DNA from: Rana temporaria
Taxonomy: Eukaryota; Chordata; Amphibia; Anura; Ranidae
DNA length: 64,000 bases
Assembly: GCF_905171775.1 (NCBI RefSeq)
Contig: NC_053501.1
Span: forward strand, 75,325,134-75,389,133
Direction: 5' to 3'
Under the pieces are notes generated by a model that was not told the origin of the DNA, did not search any database, and was given only the letters and a program-made list of their open reading frames with translations. How positions within the stretch are numbered: position 1 is the first letter of the stretch; each line of letters starts with the position of its first letter. A program made the translations under genes and the position numbers. Shown here one piece after another: positions 10,306-22,348 of the stretch.

Positions 10306-12479
10306 TGACAATTGTATCAGTACTGTCCCTATGCTCTCTTTGTCCCTGTGCTTGGCCTCCCTGTCAGCATCTTTTTTGTGTTTCGCATAGCGTCCAGACA
10401 GGGCTTATCCGTAGTCCTTTACCAACGAAATGTCAGGAGGCAGTCAAACACTATTCTTTCCCTCACTCGAGAATGTTGTATGTGTTTTTAACAGGTAAGG
10501 ACTGTAATGTAGGATACGGTCAATACAACAAAACATTATCGTAACCAGTATAAGCAGAAACAAAATTGCTATATACAAATGTGTTATCACCCAAAATACT
10601 GTCCCCAGGTAACATTCTAAATGCACCCCCTTGTTAGCTTAAATCATGTCTAGGGCCATATGATTTTACAAAGTCATTTGTGAAGTGACCTTTAGTTGTT
10701 CAGCTAAACCTTGGAGTGCATCCCTGTTTATAGTTAACGAACCTTGGTTGAATATAGTAAATATAATTAATCCAATCTACATTCTTATTTGAACCCTCTT
10801 TATCCCATTACTAAATTAAATTTTGTAAAGCAACAATCTTACCAGATTACTGTATTTCTCTTCTTACTATACTTTCAATCATAACCATTTTAATTTTGCA
10901 AAAGAACATTAATTTATATTGGGCTTTCCTAAATATTCTATTTCTGAAAAAAGTATTCATGTTGATTTACACTATTTTCCAGAACCAATCATACAGTATG
11001 ATCAACTGAACCACACACTATGACTGAACAAGGGACTTTTTAATGCACAACTGTGGCTCTATCACACTGCATCATTTATTCATAATGTATCTATACACTA
11101 TTTTAACCGACCTTTCTTTTTAACATCCAGTTTTCACTAGACAAAGCTCAGTCAAAGCTGCGTATATTGACACCTTCCATTATCTTTGAAATAACACCCT
11201 TAGAGTAAAATGTTCTTCAAAACAAATGGTGCAAAAACACACATTTTTAAAATACCAATCATCATCCACATACACTTGTACAATGTAAATGTATGAGAGA
11301 GAGAGATCTCTATATTAAACAAAAATACAAAATTAATAAGGGCTTTCTTTAGATCTTCAAATGATTGTATATAAGTTTTCTTTTATTATTAAAGAAAGAT
11401 TTGCCCTATAGTAAGCCTTTATAGTTCATTAACATTCACTCAGACAGATATTTTGTCTTCAAGAATTTCAATGAACTCTCAAGAAAAGTTATTTAGGCTC
11501 AAAAAATGTTTTAAAACCATTACTCTAGTAAGCCATATCTTTTAAATATATTTTTCTTCATTTGTGAACTCCATTCCAGGTCTCTGGTTTCAACACTAAC
11601 ATTCTGCTCTTCTGATTCACAGAAGGGAAAATTACCATAGCAATGGCTGGACTGACCAGGCTGTGTAACCTGATCTCTCTGCTGGGAACACATTCCCTTC
11701 ATGTAATGATCTCCAAAGAAAAACACATCTGCCACTGCTAGACCCAATCTTCCAACGCTTTGTATGCCATACATTGTAAGATTCGTTGACAATCGAATAT
11801 TATCATTTTTCTAAATTTTAACCTTTTTAACCATTTTTTAAACATATTTGGTTTGTACATATGCCAAAAATCATGTACATTACGTTATAATATGACGTTT
11901 CTTGACTACAGTAGCGCCAAAAAATTGTTTAGAAGACAAACTCGTGAAATTCACAGATAAGTTCCAGCCTAATGAATTGCGAATTGGCCATTTTGCCGAG
12001 AAACTCCTCCTCCCAACCAAAGTCTCCACTCTCATCAGAAACATCAAATTACAAAAACTTTTAACACTTGTTGGTTTTTTGTTTGTTTTTAAAAAAGATT
12101 ATAATTTTTAGATTGAACATAAATTTCATATTTTAATATTTTTCCTGGGTGACCTTAAGTAAATTAGCACAATCTACTACTGTCATTTAACAACCAAATC
12201 CTAGTTCAGAATCTTTTGTAAAAATTGCTCAATCCTCAACCTATTATTTTCTGCAACCAAATCTGTAAGATTTTCTGTTAAATACTAAATACCATGTTGT
12301 TTACCATTATCTGAATTTTAAACAGTTCTTTACACAATATTAATCAATAATTTTCTCTTAAAACTTTGTTCTGATCCCATGTTTGTGCTTTTGAATGACC
12401 ACATATAATAACACATTTTCCTGTTTAGGGCTAAAATATTCATAAACATTTACATGCAGCATTAAACTTTCTTTCCTCA
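10306..12479 (-). other. retroviral 3' interior, no readable gene
   Basis: The stretch lies between the integrase remnant and the 3' LTR, where env would be. It is AT-rich and full of stops. A 90-codon minus ORF at 11520-11792 has several cysteines, but I cannot link it to env. Confidence 0.4.
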
Positions 12480-13409
12480 TTAACCACTTACCCCCCGGAC
12501 CATATTGCTGGTCAAAGACCAGAGCACTTTTTGCGATTCGGGACTGCGCCGCTTTAACTGACAATTGCGCGGTCATGCAACGTGGCTCCCAAACAAAATT
12601 AGCGTCCTTTTTTTCCCACAAATAGAGCTTTCTTTTGGTGGTATTTGATCACCTCTGCGGTTTTTATTTTTTGCGCTATAAACAAAAATAGAGCGACAAT
12701 TTTGAAAAAAATGAATATTTTTTACTTTTTGCTGTAATAAATATCCCCCAAAAATATATAAAAAACTTTTTTTTCCTCAGTTTAGGCCGATACGTATTCT
12801 TCTACATATTTTTTGTAAAAAAAAATCGCAATAAGCATTTATTGATTGGTTTGCGCAAAAGTTATAGCGCTTACAAAATAGGGGGTATTTTTATGGCATT
12901 TTTATTATTATATTTTTTTTACTAGTAATGGCGGCGATCAGCGATTTTTTCCGGTACTGCGACATTATGGCGGACACTTCGGACACTTTTGACACATTTT
13001 TGGGACCATTGGCATTTTTATAGCGATCAGTGCTATAAAAATGCATTGGATTACTATAAAAATGCCACTGGCAGTGAAGGGGTTAACACTAGGGGGCGGG
13101 GAAGGGGTTAAGTATGTCCCTGGGTGTGTTCTTACTGTGGGGGGGGTGGCCTCACTAGGGGAAACACTGATCTTCTGTTCATACATTGTATGAACAGAAG
13201 ATCAGCATTTCCCCTGCTGACAGGACCGAGAGCTGTGTGTTTACACACACAACTCCCAGTCCCCGCTCTGTAACGAGCAATCGCGGGTGCCCGGCGGCAA
13301 TCGCAGGTGCACGTGGCCGCTCGAAGAGCGGACGTATAGCTACGGGCTGTCGCCCAGGAGAGCCGACCTGCCGCCGTATAATGACGGTGGCTGGTCGGCT
13401 AGTAGTTAA
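12480..13409. mobile_element. TTAA-flanked non-autonomous element inside the retrovirus
   Basis: Left end is 'ttaaccacttaccccccgga' (12480); right end is 'ggctggtcggctagtagttaa' (13409). TTAA is present at both ends, and the left terminal eight bases match the element at 1367. The interior includes a block with 'ttttgcgctataaac' and an inverted pair around 'tgttcatacattgtatgaaca' (13176-13196). There is no coding. Confidence 0.7.
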
Positions 13410-13689
13410 AGAACTTCTTTACACCCTGACATTAATTAATTAATTACCCTATGGAATATATCACAGTGATTATGGGACTCAGGGACTCAAAACCTGCCGC
13501 AACCTTGGTCTCTTGCTTTAAACTTATCCGGGACCCCCCTTGGGACCCCTACATATGGCCTATATCCCCAGGCATCACCTGTATTCCAACCCAAAGATTC
13601 CCAGTGGTCACAATCATATATATCACACATATATATGGTTCCTGAACATATTACCATGCCAGTCTAATGGAGGGAATGAGATTATAGTA

Positions 13690-14150
13690 CAGTAATCAAA
13701 TATAAGAAAAAATATATATAGTTTCATTCTGATGTGGGTGGCACAGTCCATCATATCTCATCTCCAGAGAATGTTTTTGAAGGAACTTCTTAACCATCAC
13801 CCAATCACCAGGGAGTATGCTGTGAATATCTGTACCTAAACCAGGATCTGGAATGCAAGAAAATACTCATACATTGATATTAGTTCATTATTTTTCAAGA
13901 GCGGTCACATAATTTCTCAACGTATCAGACTGTAATTGCAACTGTTGTGGGAAAATAAAACAAATCTGTTTCAAACAAGATTTCAAAAGGGGATAATGAA
14001 TGCTTCCTCCTTGGGGCCACTTTCCCACTACTCTGAGGGTGGTAAGGTGTGTGAAACATTAATGTGGTACCCAGGACCTTGATCACTCTCTATCACCTCA
14101 GTTACCCCATATCTGAATCTGGAGCCATCAACATACAAGGTGAGTTAAGG
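13690..14150 (-). pseudogene. retroviral integrase remnant (pol C-terminus)
   Basis: On the minus strand, in broken frames, the catalytic-core block TPYHPQSSGKV is readable at about 14018-14050, preceded by 'VIESDQGPG' at about 14085. Further down, PGDWVMVKKF at about 13790-13825 is the start of the integrase C-terminal domain that binds DNA. These motifs and their order are those of retroviral integrase. At least one frameshift separates the first two blocks, and nothing upstream of the core is recognisable. It is an old inactive fragment. Confidence 0.75.
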
Positions 14151-16146
14151 CATTGGGGTCGGGGCACACAGGACAGAGGGTAGATGAACGGTTTCCACCT
14201 TCATGAGTTCAAAGCAATCATGTTTATCCAGGGTACTAGCAGGTAGGTCTGCGCCATTCTCTTCTTTGTTTTGTCCAGAGACATGGCATGATACCCCCCT
14301 TGGACAAAACGAAGGAGAGAGGAAGGGTTGGTGGGTTACAGAACACAGAATCTGGTATGGGCATTGGGCGGTGGGCAGGATAGGATGCCATCTGCGTTCA
14401 CAGGGGGTAGAGGGGGTAGTTCAATACTGGGAACATGGGGTTGGGGCAGGATGGGTCAGGCCGGAGCAAGGCCTGTTCGCAGGGGGAGTGACCTCCAGCA
14501 TAGAACAGCATTCGGGCAGAGCCCATGCTTTCGCAATAGCAGTGGTGTTGCTCAGCATACACACAGCAGCTTAAACCTTGGCCAGATCACCACCCGGTAC
14601 AACAGTCGGTGTTCGATAGGTAATACCAACAGTGAAAGCAGTAGGGGCACCAGTCCAGAAACTGAACATCAGGCATGGTCTTGAAGAGGGCAATAGCCAC
14701 AGTAACAGCCATTGGGCACCACATTATCACAGTATAACAGGCAACAATCCATATTTTTATCATATCGTGGGTCACATTTCACCATCAGGGTAGGTAGCTC
14801 ATGTGATGTTTTCTCAGCTGAGGTGGCAGGGGCATAAGGGGAGTGGCATGTGGGAAGGTTGGCATTTAAGGGAAGGGTGGTCTGGAACTCTACAGGCAGG
14901 GCTCCATAGATTACACAATCTGACTGATAAAACAATAAAAATCAGTGTAGGCTGGTCATCATTCAATATATAAATTAAGCTCAGCTTAAAAAAATAAGCT
15001 TCAAAGATAAACATTGTGAGTTACTAAAACTCCTTCTTATGCATCAACATTATCAGTTGCAATTCACCAGTCTGTCTTTTAAAAAACATTTCCCCCTTTT
15101 TTTTCTTGTTTTCCCTCAAGCAGCCAGCAAACACAGGGTTAATAAGGCACACAGCAGCCGGAGAGGGGGGAGAGGGTGGGAGGGATTATTTTTTAAATCT
15201 TTCCAAGGCAGAAGGGAGGGAGGGATGGGTGTTAAAGGCCAGGCTGCATCTCTCCCATTCTTGCCTGCTTGTGTCTCCCTTAAAATGAACTTCAAGACGC
15301 ACAATAACTTATGACACGAACAAACATTAAACAACACACACACAGTCAGAATATGACACACTATTTCAGCCCCTCTGTCTGTAGGACGTTAATTCTTAAT
15401 TCTTAACCCCTAACCCCGAACCTTCTTGGTTCGTATCATATATATAACTAAAAAAAATCTATTATGTGTGTACTTTGTCCTCTACAAATGCACACAGAAC
15501 AGACATGTAAGCTGATAAGGCAATTACCATGCTACATCATTACTAAACACCTGTCCTTCAAATCATAGTTCGACACCTCGCTTAGTCCATTTTTTTACAA
15601 AAAAAAAACAGACCATCGAAATTCTGTGTCTATCCATAATCTCATTTCCCGAGACCCTACTCTTCAGACCAGACATATCCATATGTGCATATTGCCAACC
15701 TCACTTAACCAAACACCAGCAGTATGGTTAGGAAGGAATCCAGGGACACCATTCACATATATACATATCTACCCTGAGACACGCCTAATTATTGCGTCTC
15801 CGGCTCAGGAACCCTGAAGAGGAGGTATTGTCTACCCGTCTCCTACAAACATACACCTAAAATAGCCACATTCAAGTCAACATAGAACACGACATAACAT
15901 GAATATCAGCCGGCAGAATAGGGCGACAGGTTCTCTTTAAAACAACTTTGGCCAAGAAATAACCTGAGAAACAGCAGGAAAAAAAACAACGTGAGTGGAG
16001 GGGGAGAGCCTGTATGCGGCAGAATACGGTGAAAGAGTATAAAATAAACTTCTCTTACCGTATGCCTAGTAGGTGATCAACCTCCTTGTTCGAAGAGGCT
16101 CACTCCATCCACATCTCGGTCCACTGTGTCTGGTCAAGAAGCCAAA
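14151..16146 (-). other. retroviral leader/gag region, not readable
   Basis: It lies between primer site and integrase remnant. Minus ORFs at 14587-14775 and 14669-14935 are cysteine-rich but unassigned. No CCHC knuckle, protease or RT motif is seen, so a large internal deletion is likely. Confidence 0.4.
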
Positions 16147-16164
16147 GCCCTACTTTGGGCGCCA
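16147..16164 (-). promoter_or_regulatory. primer binding site, tRNA-Lys type
   Basis: On the minus strand it reads TGGCGCCCAAAGTAGGGC. TGGCGCCC is the hallmark of tRNA-Lys primers. It begins three bases after the CA that closes the 5' LTR. Confidence 0.8.
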
Positions 16165-16167
16165 AAT

Positions 16168-16587
16168 TGAAAAGGATAGGCCTCTAGCACAACTCTAGAG
16201 CATAACCATTCTGCCTCTGAGTCAAATTGTGAAAGCATGCAGAAAGAGAGGTACACTCTACATCCTTCACCGTCCAAATGTCAAAAGAGGGAACTTTATT
16301 GCCAGCACAGCTTTAAAGACAGAATGACATCATTGCAGAGGACAACAGTTGATTCGTTAGTCCATATATGGCTTCCTTCTTGTGACGTTTATTCTTGGCA
16401 CGATGTCCTTCACTCAGACTCATGGGGCCATCTTACTTCACTTGATGGAGGGGGCCAAAAGGAGTGAGTAACAGCTGTCTTCACTTAATAGTTAAACCAT
16501 CTGTCTCTTGTTTTCACTCCGGGCTGAGATTTACTGTAACTCTGTCATAACTTTACTCAAGGAAAATAATATTTGTATACACCCATA

Positions 16588-16666
<79 letters not shown>

Positions 16667-16774
16667 AGAAATAAAAAATAAAAGAAATAAAACAATATAA
16701 GAAAGAAAATATTTGAGTGGTTTAGGAGAAAAGTAACATAAACACAAAATAATAATTTTATTAGCTCCATCACA
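16168..16774 (-). repeat. retroviral 5' LTR (607 bp)
   Basis: On the minus strand it runs from TGTGATGGAGCTAATAAAAT to ...CCTTTTCA. It has TG..CA ends and matches the truncated copy at 10107-10291. A long AT microsatellite lies at 16591-16664. Confidence 0.8.
16591..16664. repeat. (TA)n microsatellite in 5' LTR
   Basis: Simple TA run of about 74 bp. Confidence 0.95.
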
Positions 16775-18650
16775 GGTCCAGAAAAATAAATTTAGAATAA
16801 AGGTGAATAAAGCACCTGGACCAGATGGCATCCACCCACGGATCCTAAAAGAATTGAGCTCTGTCATTTTAAGGCCATTGTTTCTAATATTTAGGGCCAA
16901 TGTGGTGCCCTTTTTTTTAAAAGGGATCTATGTCTTTACCAAGTAACTGTTAGTTAACTTCTATAGTCAGGAAGATACTGGAGAGTTTAAAGGGGTTGTA
17001 AAGGGAAAAATGTTTTTCCCTAAATAGCTTCCTTTACCTTAGTGTAGTCCTTCTTTACTTACCTTATCCTTCGATTTTGCTTTTAAATGTCCTTATTTCT
17101 TCTGAGAAATGTTCACTTCTTGTTCTTCTGTCTGTAACTCACCACCGTAATGCAAGGCTTTCTTCCTGATGTGGAGAAAGCCTCTTGAGGGGGCGAGCAG
17201 GAGTGTCAGGACGCCCACTAACACACAGCTCCTTTCTCTATCTGCAAAGTAGAGAGTGCCCTGACTTGCCTGCTTGCCCCTCCTTGCTCAAGAGGCTTTC
17301 TTCACACCAGGGAGAAAGCCTTGCATTACGGTGGTGAGTTACAGACAGAAGAACAGGAAGTGGGAATTTCTCAGAAGAAATAAGGACATTTAAAAGCAAA
17401 ATCGAAGGATGAGGTAAGTGAAGGAGGATTGCACTAAGGTAAAGGAAGCTATTTAGGGGGGGGGGAATCCTTTACAACCCCTTTAATAAAAGACCACATA
17501 GTCGATTTCTTGCTGGAAAAAATATTTTAAGCAACAGATAATCATGGATTCATGAAAGACAGAAGTTGTCAAACAAACCTGATTTATTTTTATGAGGAGG
17601 GAAGTAAAACCTTGGGCAGAGGGGTGACTGTGAATGTGATATACAGATGGCTCATGTGTAAGGTAAAGTTTACAGCCTCGGAAAGATCAATTTGTAAATG
17701 GATAGAAAAATGGGTAAAAGACAGAATTCAGAGAGTAGTGGTTAATGACTCTTGCTCTGAATGGTCTAATGTTATCAGTGGTTTACCCCAAGGTTCAGTG
17801 CTGGGACCCTTACTTTTTAATAACTTTATAAATGTTATAGGGTCTGGGATTAAAAGTAAAATTTCTGTCTTTGCAGATGACACCAAGCTATGCAGTGGAA
17901 TAACGTTCTTACAGAATGTCTCCAATTTACAAGCCAACCTCAATTAACTGTCTAATTGGGCAAGGAAGTGGCAGATGAGTTTTAATGTTGATAAAGGTAA
18001 AGTTATGCACCTAGGGGCTAAGAATATGCATGCATCATACATACTAGGGGAGTACAACTGGGGGAATCAATGGTGAAGAAGGATCTGGGGGTTTTGGTAT
18101 ATCATAAGCTCAATAATGGCATGCAATGCCAAGCTGCGGTTTCCAAAGCCCAAAGTCCTTTCCTGCATGAAGAGGGGTATGGACTCCAGAGAGAGAGATA
18201 TAAATTTTCCCCTGTACAAATCATTAGTAAGACCTCATCTGGAATATGCAGTTAAGTTTTTGGCATTAGTTTCTCAAAAAGGATATCAGGGATCTGGAGA
18301 AGGTACAGAGAATGGCAACCAAACTGATTAGAGGCATGGAGGAGCTCAGCTATAAGGAAAGAATGGAGGATCTATTAGTCTCTTGAGAAGAGGCCATTAA
18401 GGGGGATATGATCAACATGTACACATACATAAGTGGTCCTTATAGTGAACTTAGTGTTGAGTTATTCACTTTTAGGGGGCACTCTTTACGTCTAGAGGAA
18501 AAAAATATCTCCAAATACGGAAAGGTTTCTGTGAAAATGTGGAATAGATTCCTTCCAGAGGTGGTTCTGGCAAGCTCAGTAGATTGCTTTAAAAAGGCCT
18601 GGATAACGGCAGCTGGTTGGCTTTGGAAGTGCCTATCAGAGCCAGCGGCT
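16775..18650 (+). pseudogene. CR1-like LINE ORF2, split by a MITE
   Basis: The first part (16775-16986) encodes 'KAPGPDGIHPRILKELSS', an early RT motif. After the MITE at 16987-17486 the element resumes with 'GFMKDRSCQTNLIYFYE', then 'LPQGSVLGPLLFNNFIN' and catalytic 'KISVFADDTKLCSG' (17552-17947). Near 18070-18330 is the post-RT region with 'SRERDINFPLYKSLVRPHLEY' in another frame. The end at about 18408-18620 encodes 'FTFRGHSLRLEEKN', typical of CR1 tails. Several frameshifts and stops make it inactive. Removing the MITE and one TTAA restores a continuous LINE. Confidence 0.85.
16987..17486. mobile_element. TTAA-type MITE, complete, inside the CR1-like LINE
   Basis: The ends are 'ttaaaggggttgtaaaggg' and 'tttacaacccctttaa', each carrying TTAA. 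Two long internal inverted arms can fold: 'cctcttgagggggcgagcag' near 17190 and 'caagaggctttcttcacacc' near 17290 lie in opposite arms. It is the full version of the fragment at 195-487. Confidence 0.85.
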
Positions 18651-19064
18651 CTTTTTTTGCTGAAATGACTGTTTACAGGGTATAGTTAACTGATTCCTTT
18701 TAAAAATGATTAAAAATAGATAAAAATCAATCATATAATGTGCCTGCAGTTTCAGTTTCGCTTTTCATCTAGTTTCATGCTTCTGTGAAGGACAGAGACA
18801 CAGAGTCAATACAGGGCAGTGTTTGTTTTTAAAATGAAACTGGATTGGTTCTGAGGGGTTTTAGACACACATTAATCACACCTTCTTGATTAGAGACCAC
18901 AGAGAGAAGCTCCCAGTACTTTTTTCATAAGGAAACAGACAACCAGGAAGTGTGCAGAACAGAGAAGAATTACAGCAAAAACGAACAATGAGGACATGAA
19001 ACCAGGACTGCATTAGGGTAAAGGAAGCTATTTAGCTAAAAAAAATCCTTTAGTGACCCTTTAA
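18651..19064. mobile_element. TTAA-family repeat fragment
   Basis: The right end 'gtaaaggaagctatttag' to 'ccctttaa' resembles the right end of the 16987-17486 element and closes in TTAA at 19061-19064. The left end is not defined because it merges with the CR1 tail. Confidence 0.5.
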
Positions 19065-19175
19065 CCAGGGGACGCACAGGGGTGCGTTCCCTGGCTAACA
19101 CTGACAGGCGTCTCAGCCAATCAGATTCACCGGTTCAGATTGGCTGAAGCGTCATCGAGGGCATGAGAAGACATA

Positions 19176-19201
19176 GGCCGAGTACTCACGACCAAACATG
19201 T
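19176..19201 (+). repeat. left terminal inverted repeat of Harbinger
   Basis: About 26 bp, GGCC..TACTCACGACCAAACATGT. It matches the inverse of the right end with only a few mismatches at positions 5-8. Confidence 0.85.
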
Positions 19202-19327
19202 TCGCTCGAAATGTCCGACGGGCTGTTTCCGGCGTACAAGGCTGTTTTTTCATTTGGCCCGCTGGCTTGTACACACCAGCGGACGATATTTCCCTGCGGA
19301 CCTGAACGCGTGCACGTAATCCACGTT

Positions 19328-19342
19328 TGACGTCACTATAAA
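19328..19342 (+). promoter_or_regulatory. CRE + TATA promoter of the Harbinger transposase
   Basis: A perfect cAMP-response-element palindrome TGACGTCA (19328-19335) is followed at once by CTATAAAG, a good TATA box. Transcription would start about 30 bp on, near 19366, in front of the transposase gene. A candidate non-coding exon could end at a GT near 19461 and rejoin after 'tctttgcag' near 19592, but this is a guess. Confidence 0.55.
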
Positions 19343-19662
19343 GGGAAAGGCCAAAGTCAATGGCGACGCCCTCTGTTCCGCTTTTGCTAGTTACGGCTTT
19401 GCTCGTGTTAGTGAAGGTTTGGTTAGAGCTGATTCGCGCTTCTCGGTCTCCAGGCTTTAGCAGGTAGTATTTTCTCGTTCAGTGCGTGTGCTTGTGGGTA
19501 CGTAGTTGGCATTCGGGTACAGGCGTGCAGTTCGTTCTGCTTTGCAGATTCGTACTGTGCGTTCGTATCTGTGTGTCGTGCGTTCTTTGCAGGTACCGCT
19601 GGATTTGATTGTGCTTTCTGTTGGAGTGTGTTCTTGACTGACCAGCCGGCCGGTTTGAAGCC

Positions 19663-21371
19663 ATGATGGAGCAGCAGCGTCAATTTTCGCGAGTTGGTGC
19701 TGTTTATGGGATGGCTGCTGGATATGTTCATTATTCCAGTACTTTGGCCAGAAACAGGGGGCGGAGGCGTTTCTGGACCAAGAATTGGTTGCGCCAGCGT
19801 GACCAGTTCTCTCATATGCCTCTGCTTAGGGAAATCCAGGAGAATAATCCTAATGACTATAGGAATTTTCTCCGCATGACGGACCCCGTATTCAACAGTC
19901 TGCTGGAACTTCTGTCCCCCTATATCACGAGGCAGGACACTGTGATGCGCCAAGCCATCACGGCCGAGCAGAGGCTTATTGCCACGTTGCGGTACCTGGC
20001 GACTGGGAGGAGCCTGCAGGACCTCAAGTTCTCGACAGGCATCTCTCCGCAGGAGCTTGGGGTCATCATACCGGACACGTGTGCTGCCATCATTAAAGTT
20101 ATGCACGAGGAGTATATGAAGGTAAGTTTCCTCATTTTAACCTCACAATGTGTCTTTAATAATGTGGCAAACTAACTTTTTATTTTATTTCCCAGATATG
20201 CTGTGTGTTTAACTAACGTTCCCTTTTCTCCCTATGCATGTTGATATCAGCTTTTACATGTTCTTTTTATTTTGGCCTACCTGCATATTTTGATTTAACC
20301 CAATATTAACCTGTCCAGCATGCTATCTTCGGGCCAACCCCCATCTTGCCACTTTTTTTTTTTTTTTTTTGTTTTCTAAAAACTGTTTAAACCCCCCCCC
20401 CCCCCTTCAAAGTGTTTTTGTCCCCATCAGAGGGCTGTGGAGTCTCTTATTAATTAAGTGGGCCTATATATTTGTGGCCCGAAATTCTCCCTTCATAATT
20501 TGTAAATGCTATTTTAAAAATGTAAAGTTGCACAAGGATGCTTGTAGGATTATGTTTGCAATGTTTATGTGCCAAAGTACTAAATCTCTTTTTTTGTTTG
20601 TCCCCACAGCTACCCTCCACACCACAGGAATGGCAGTCTGTGGCTTCCCAATTTGCCGAGCGGTGGGATTTTCCTAACTGCGGTGGAGCAATAGATGGGA
20701 AACACGTCCGCATTGTGCCCCCACCCCACTCGGGGTCCTACTATTATAATTACAAGGGTTATCATAGTATCGTGTTGATGGCGGTGGTGTCGGCACAGTA
20801 TGAGTTTCTATATGTGGACGTGGGGAAGAACGGCCGGATGTCAGATGGGGGAGTGTTCGCACGGACTGATTTCTATGATCGTCTCCAAACTGGTGGTCTG
20901 GCATTGCCACCAGATGAAGATAATGTGGAAGGACTTCAGTTTGTGTTCCTAGCGGACGAGGCTTTCGGCCTTGGACCTCACCTAATGCGGCCTTTTCCCC
21001 AGAGGACCCTCACCTCAGAGAGGAGTGTGTTCAATTTTCGGTTGTCCAGGGCTCGGAGGGTAGTCGAGAATGCCTTTGGGATCCTCAGCAACCGGTTCCG
21101 CCTGTTCCTGACATCGATACATTTGGCGGAATATAAATTGAACACCATTATATTTGCCTGCTGCATTTTGCACAATTTTCTACGCAGGCACTCCCAGACG
21201 TACCTAGCCTCCATGGGCTCTGAGGCAGGACTACCCTCAGAGAACATTCCTGGCCTGGACACTGGTCGCGCTGGCTTGGCCCCCCAATCTGCTCGTGAGG
21301 TACGCGACAAATATGTTGAGTACTTCATGGGTCGGGGGGCCATTGCTATGCCAGATCATATTTCTTTCTAA
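19663..21371 (+). CDS. Harbinger DDE transposase, two coding exons (406 aa)
   Basis: Coding exons are 19663-20121 and 20610-21371. The intron begins GTAAGT after 'EEYMK' and ends in a T-rich tract plus CCCCACAG; the phase is 0. The joined protein has 406 residues with no stop. The N-terminal third is helical, with the block 'YRNFLRMTDPVFNSLLELL' typical of Harbinger/HARBI1 N-termini. The DDE core follows: D182 in GAIDGKHVRI, D269 in FLADEAFGL, E306 in VVENAFGILSNRFR. It would cut and join DNA at the GGCC..ACTCACGACC ends in the nucleus. Harbinger transposases depend on a Myb/SANT partner for nuclear import and end binding (established for zebrafish Harbinger3 and HARBI1/NAIF1). Two candidate partners lie downstream. 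AATAAA follows near 21403. Confidence 0.9.
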
Positions 21372-21863
21372 TTTGGCCCCCAAAGAAAGGAATATTCTCA
21401 CAACTAATAAATAATTAGACCATTGGACTTTATACAGTTGTTTGTCATTACTGCTTTTTCTCTATTTTTCTGTCTTCCAGGTTCTCTCCAAAAATAGTGC
21501 ACTTCTAGTGCCAGATTTACTTACTCAGATGTATTAACTAACCACATTTGCACATTATTCACTCATCTACTAACTGGGTATTCAGTCTAGAAATAAGAAG
21601 CCACTCATTTTTCTGCTTTTGATGTCACAATAAAAAATTTTTATTTTAGTCATTTTGTAACAAGAAATGTTTATTTTTTGGCTGAAAACATTTCCTGCAA
21701 ATTTTTGGTACAAAATATTGGCTTTGAATTATTAATTTTTTTGTCTTTATTGACAGTGATTAGCAATAATACTGATCGAAACACAATGTAAGAATAATGT
21801 CACTGAAACTATACGCAAGAATTTTTGGGCTTGTCTCCTATATATCTATCTATAGAGATAGAT

Positions 21864-21867
<4 letters not shown>

Positions 21868-21920
<53 letters not shown>
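21868..21920. repeat. (TA)n microsatellite
   Basis: Simple TA repeat preceded by GATA-type repeats. Confidence 0.9.
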
Positions 21921-21925
<5 letters not shown>

Positions 21926-22348
21926 TTCTAAACATAATTTTTTTAGACTTTGGTTCAAAATTAAAGTTCTTATTTAGTTTGGTTTTCAATAACCCAGACT
22001 AATTTATGTTGAAATTTTTTAGGGTATTTTTTATATTTTTATATTTTTTTGGTATTTGTTTCGAAGACATTTATTTACATTTAGAAATGTTTGGGTATTG
22101 TTTTTATACAAAACATTTTTTGGCTTTGTATTTGTTTGTGTATAATTTTTTCACCAAGATTTTAACACAACAAAAATTTTTTTTTTTTTTTAAAGAAAAT
22201 TCGTTAACTTATTTCTTTAGGTGAGATTTCTTGTTCGTTTTGTGATCTGAAACTGTAAACATTTACAAACCAAAAAAGATCAACACCAAACAAAAATAAA
22301 AAAAAAGAACAGCAGTCAGTCATGGATGGTGTGCTTTCACACTGGAAC

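Larger units (their letters stand above)
10107..16774 (-). mobile_element. degraded endogenous retrovirus, internally deleted
   Basis: On the minus strand the order is 5' LTR (16168-16774), a Lys-type primer site (16147-16164), an integrase remnant (about 13690-14150), a polypurine tract (10292-10305) and a truncated 3' LTR (10107-10291). Only about 2 kb lies between primer site and integrase, so most of gag, protease and RT is gone. A TTAA element (12480-13409) sits in what should be env territory. No open retroviral gene survives. Class I (gamma/epsilon-like) is inferred from the style of the integrase C-terminus. Confidence 0.75.

Noticed and set aside
11520..11792. A 90-codon minus frame in the env position of the retrovirus
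   Set aside because: No env hallmark (cleavage site, CX6CC motif, fusion peptide) is visible; position alone is not enough.
14203..14684. Two overlapping plus-strand frames of about 120 codons
   Set aside because: They run against the retroviral orientation, overlap each other and show no family resemblance.
19423..20106. A 227-codon minus frame overlapping the first transposase exon
   Set aside because: Shadow of the transposase exon and its leader; no domain is recognisable.
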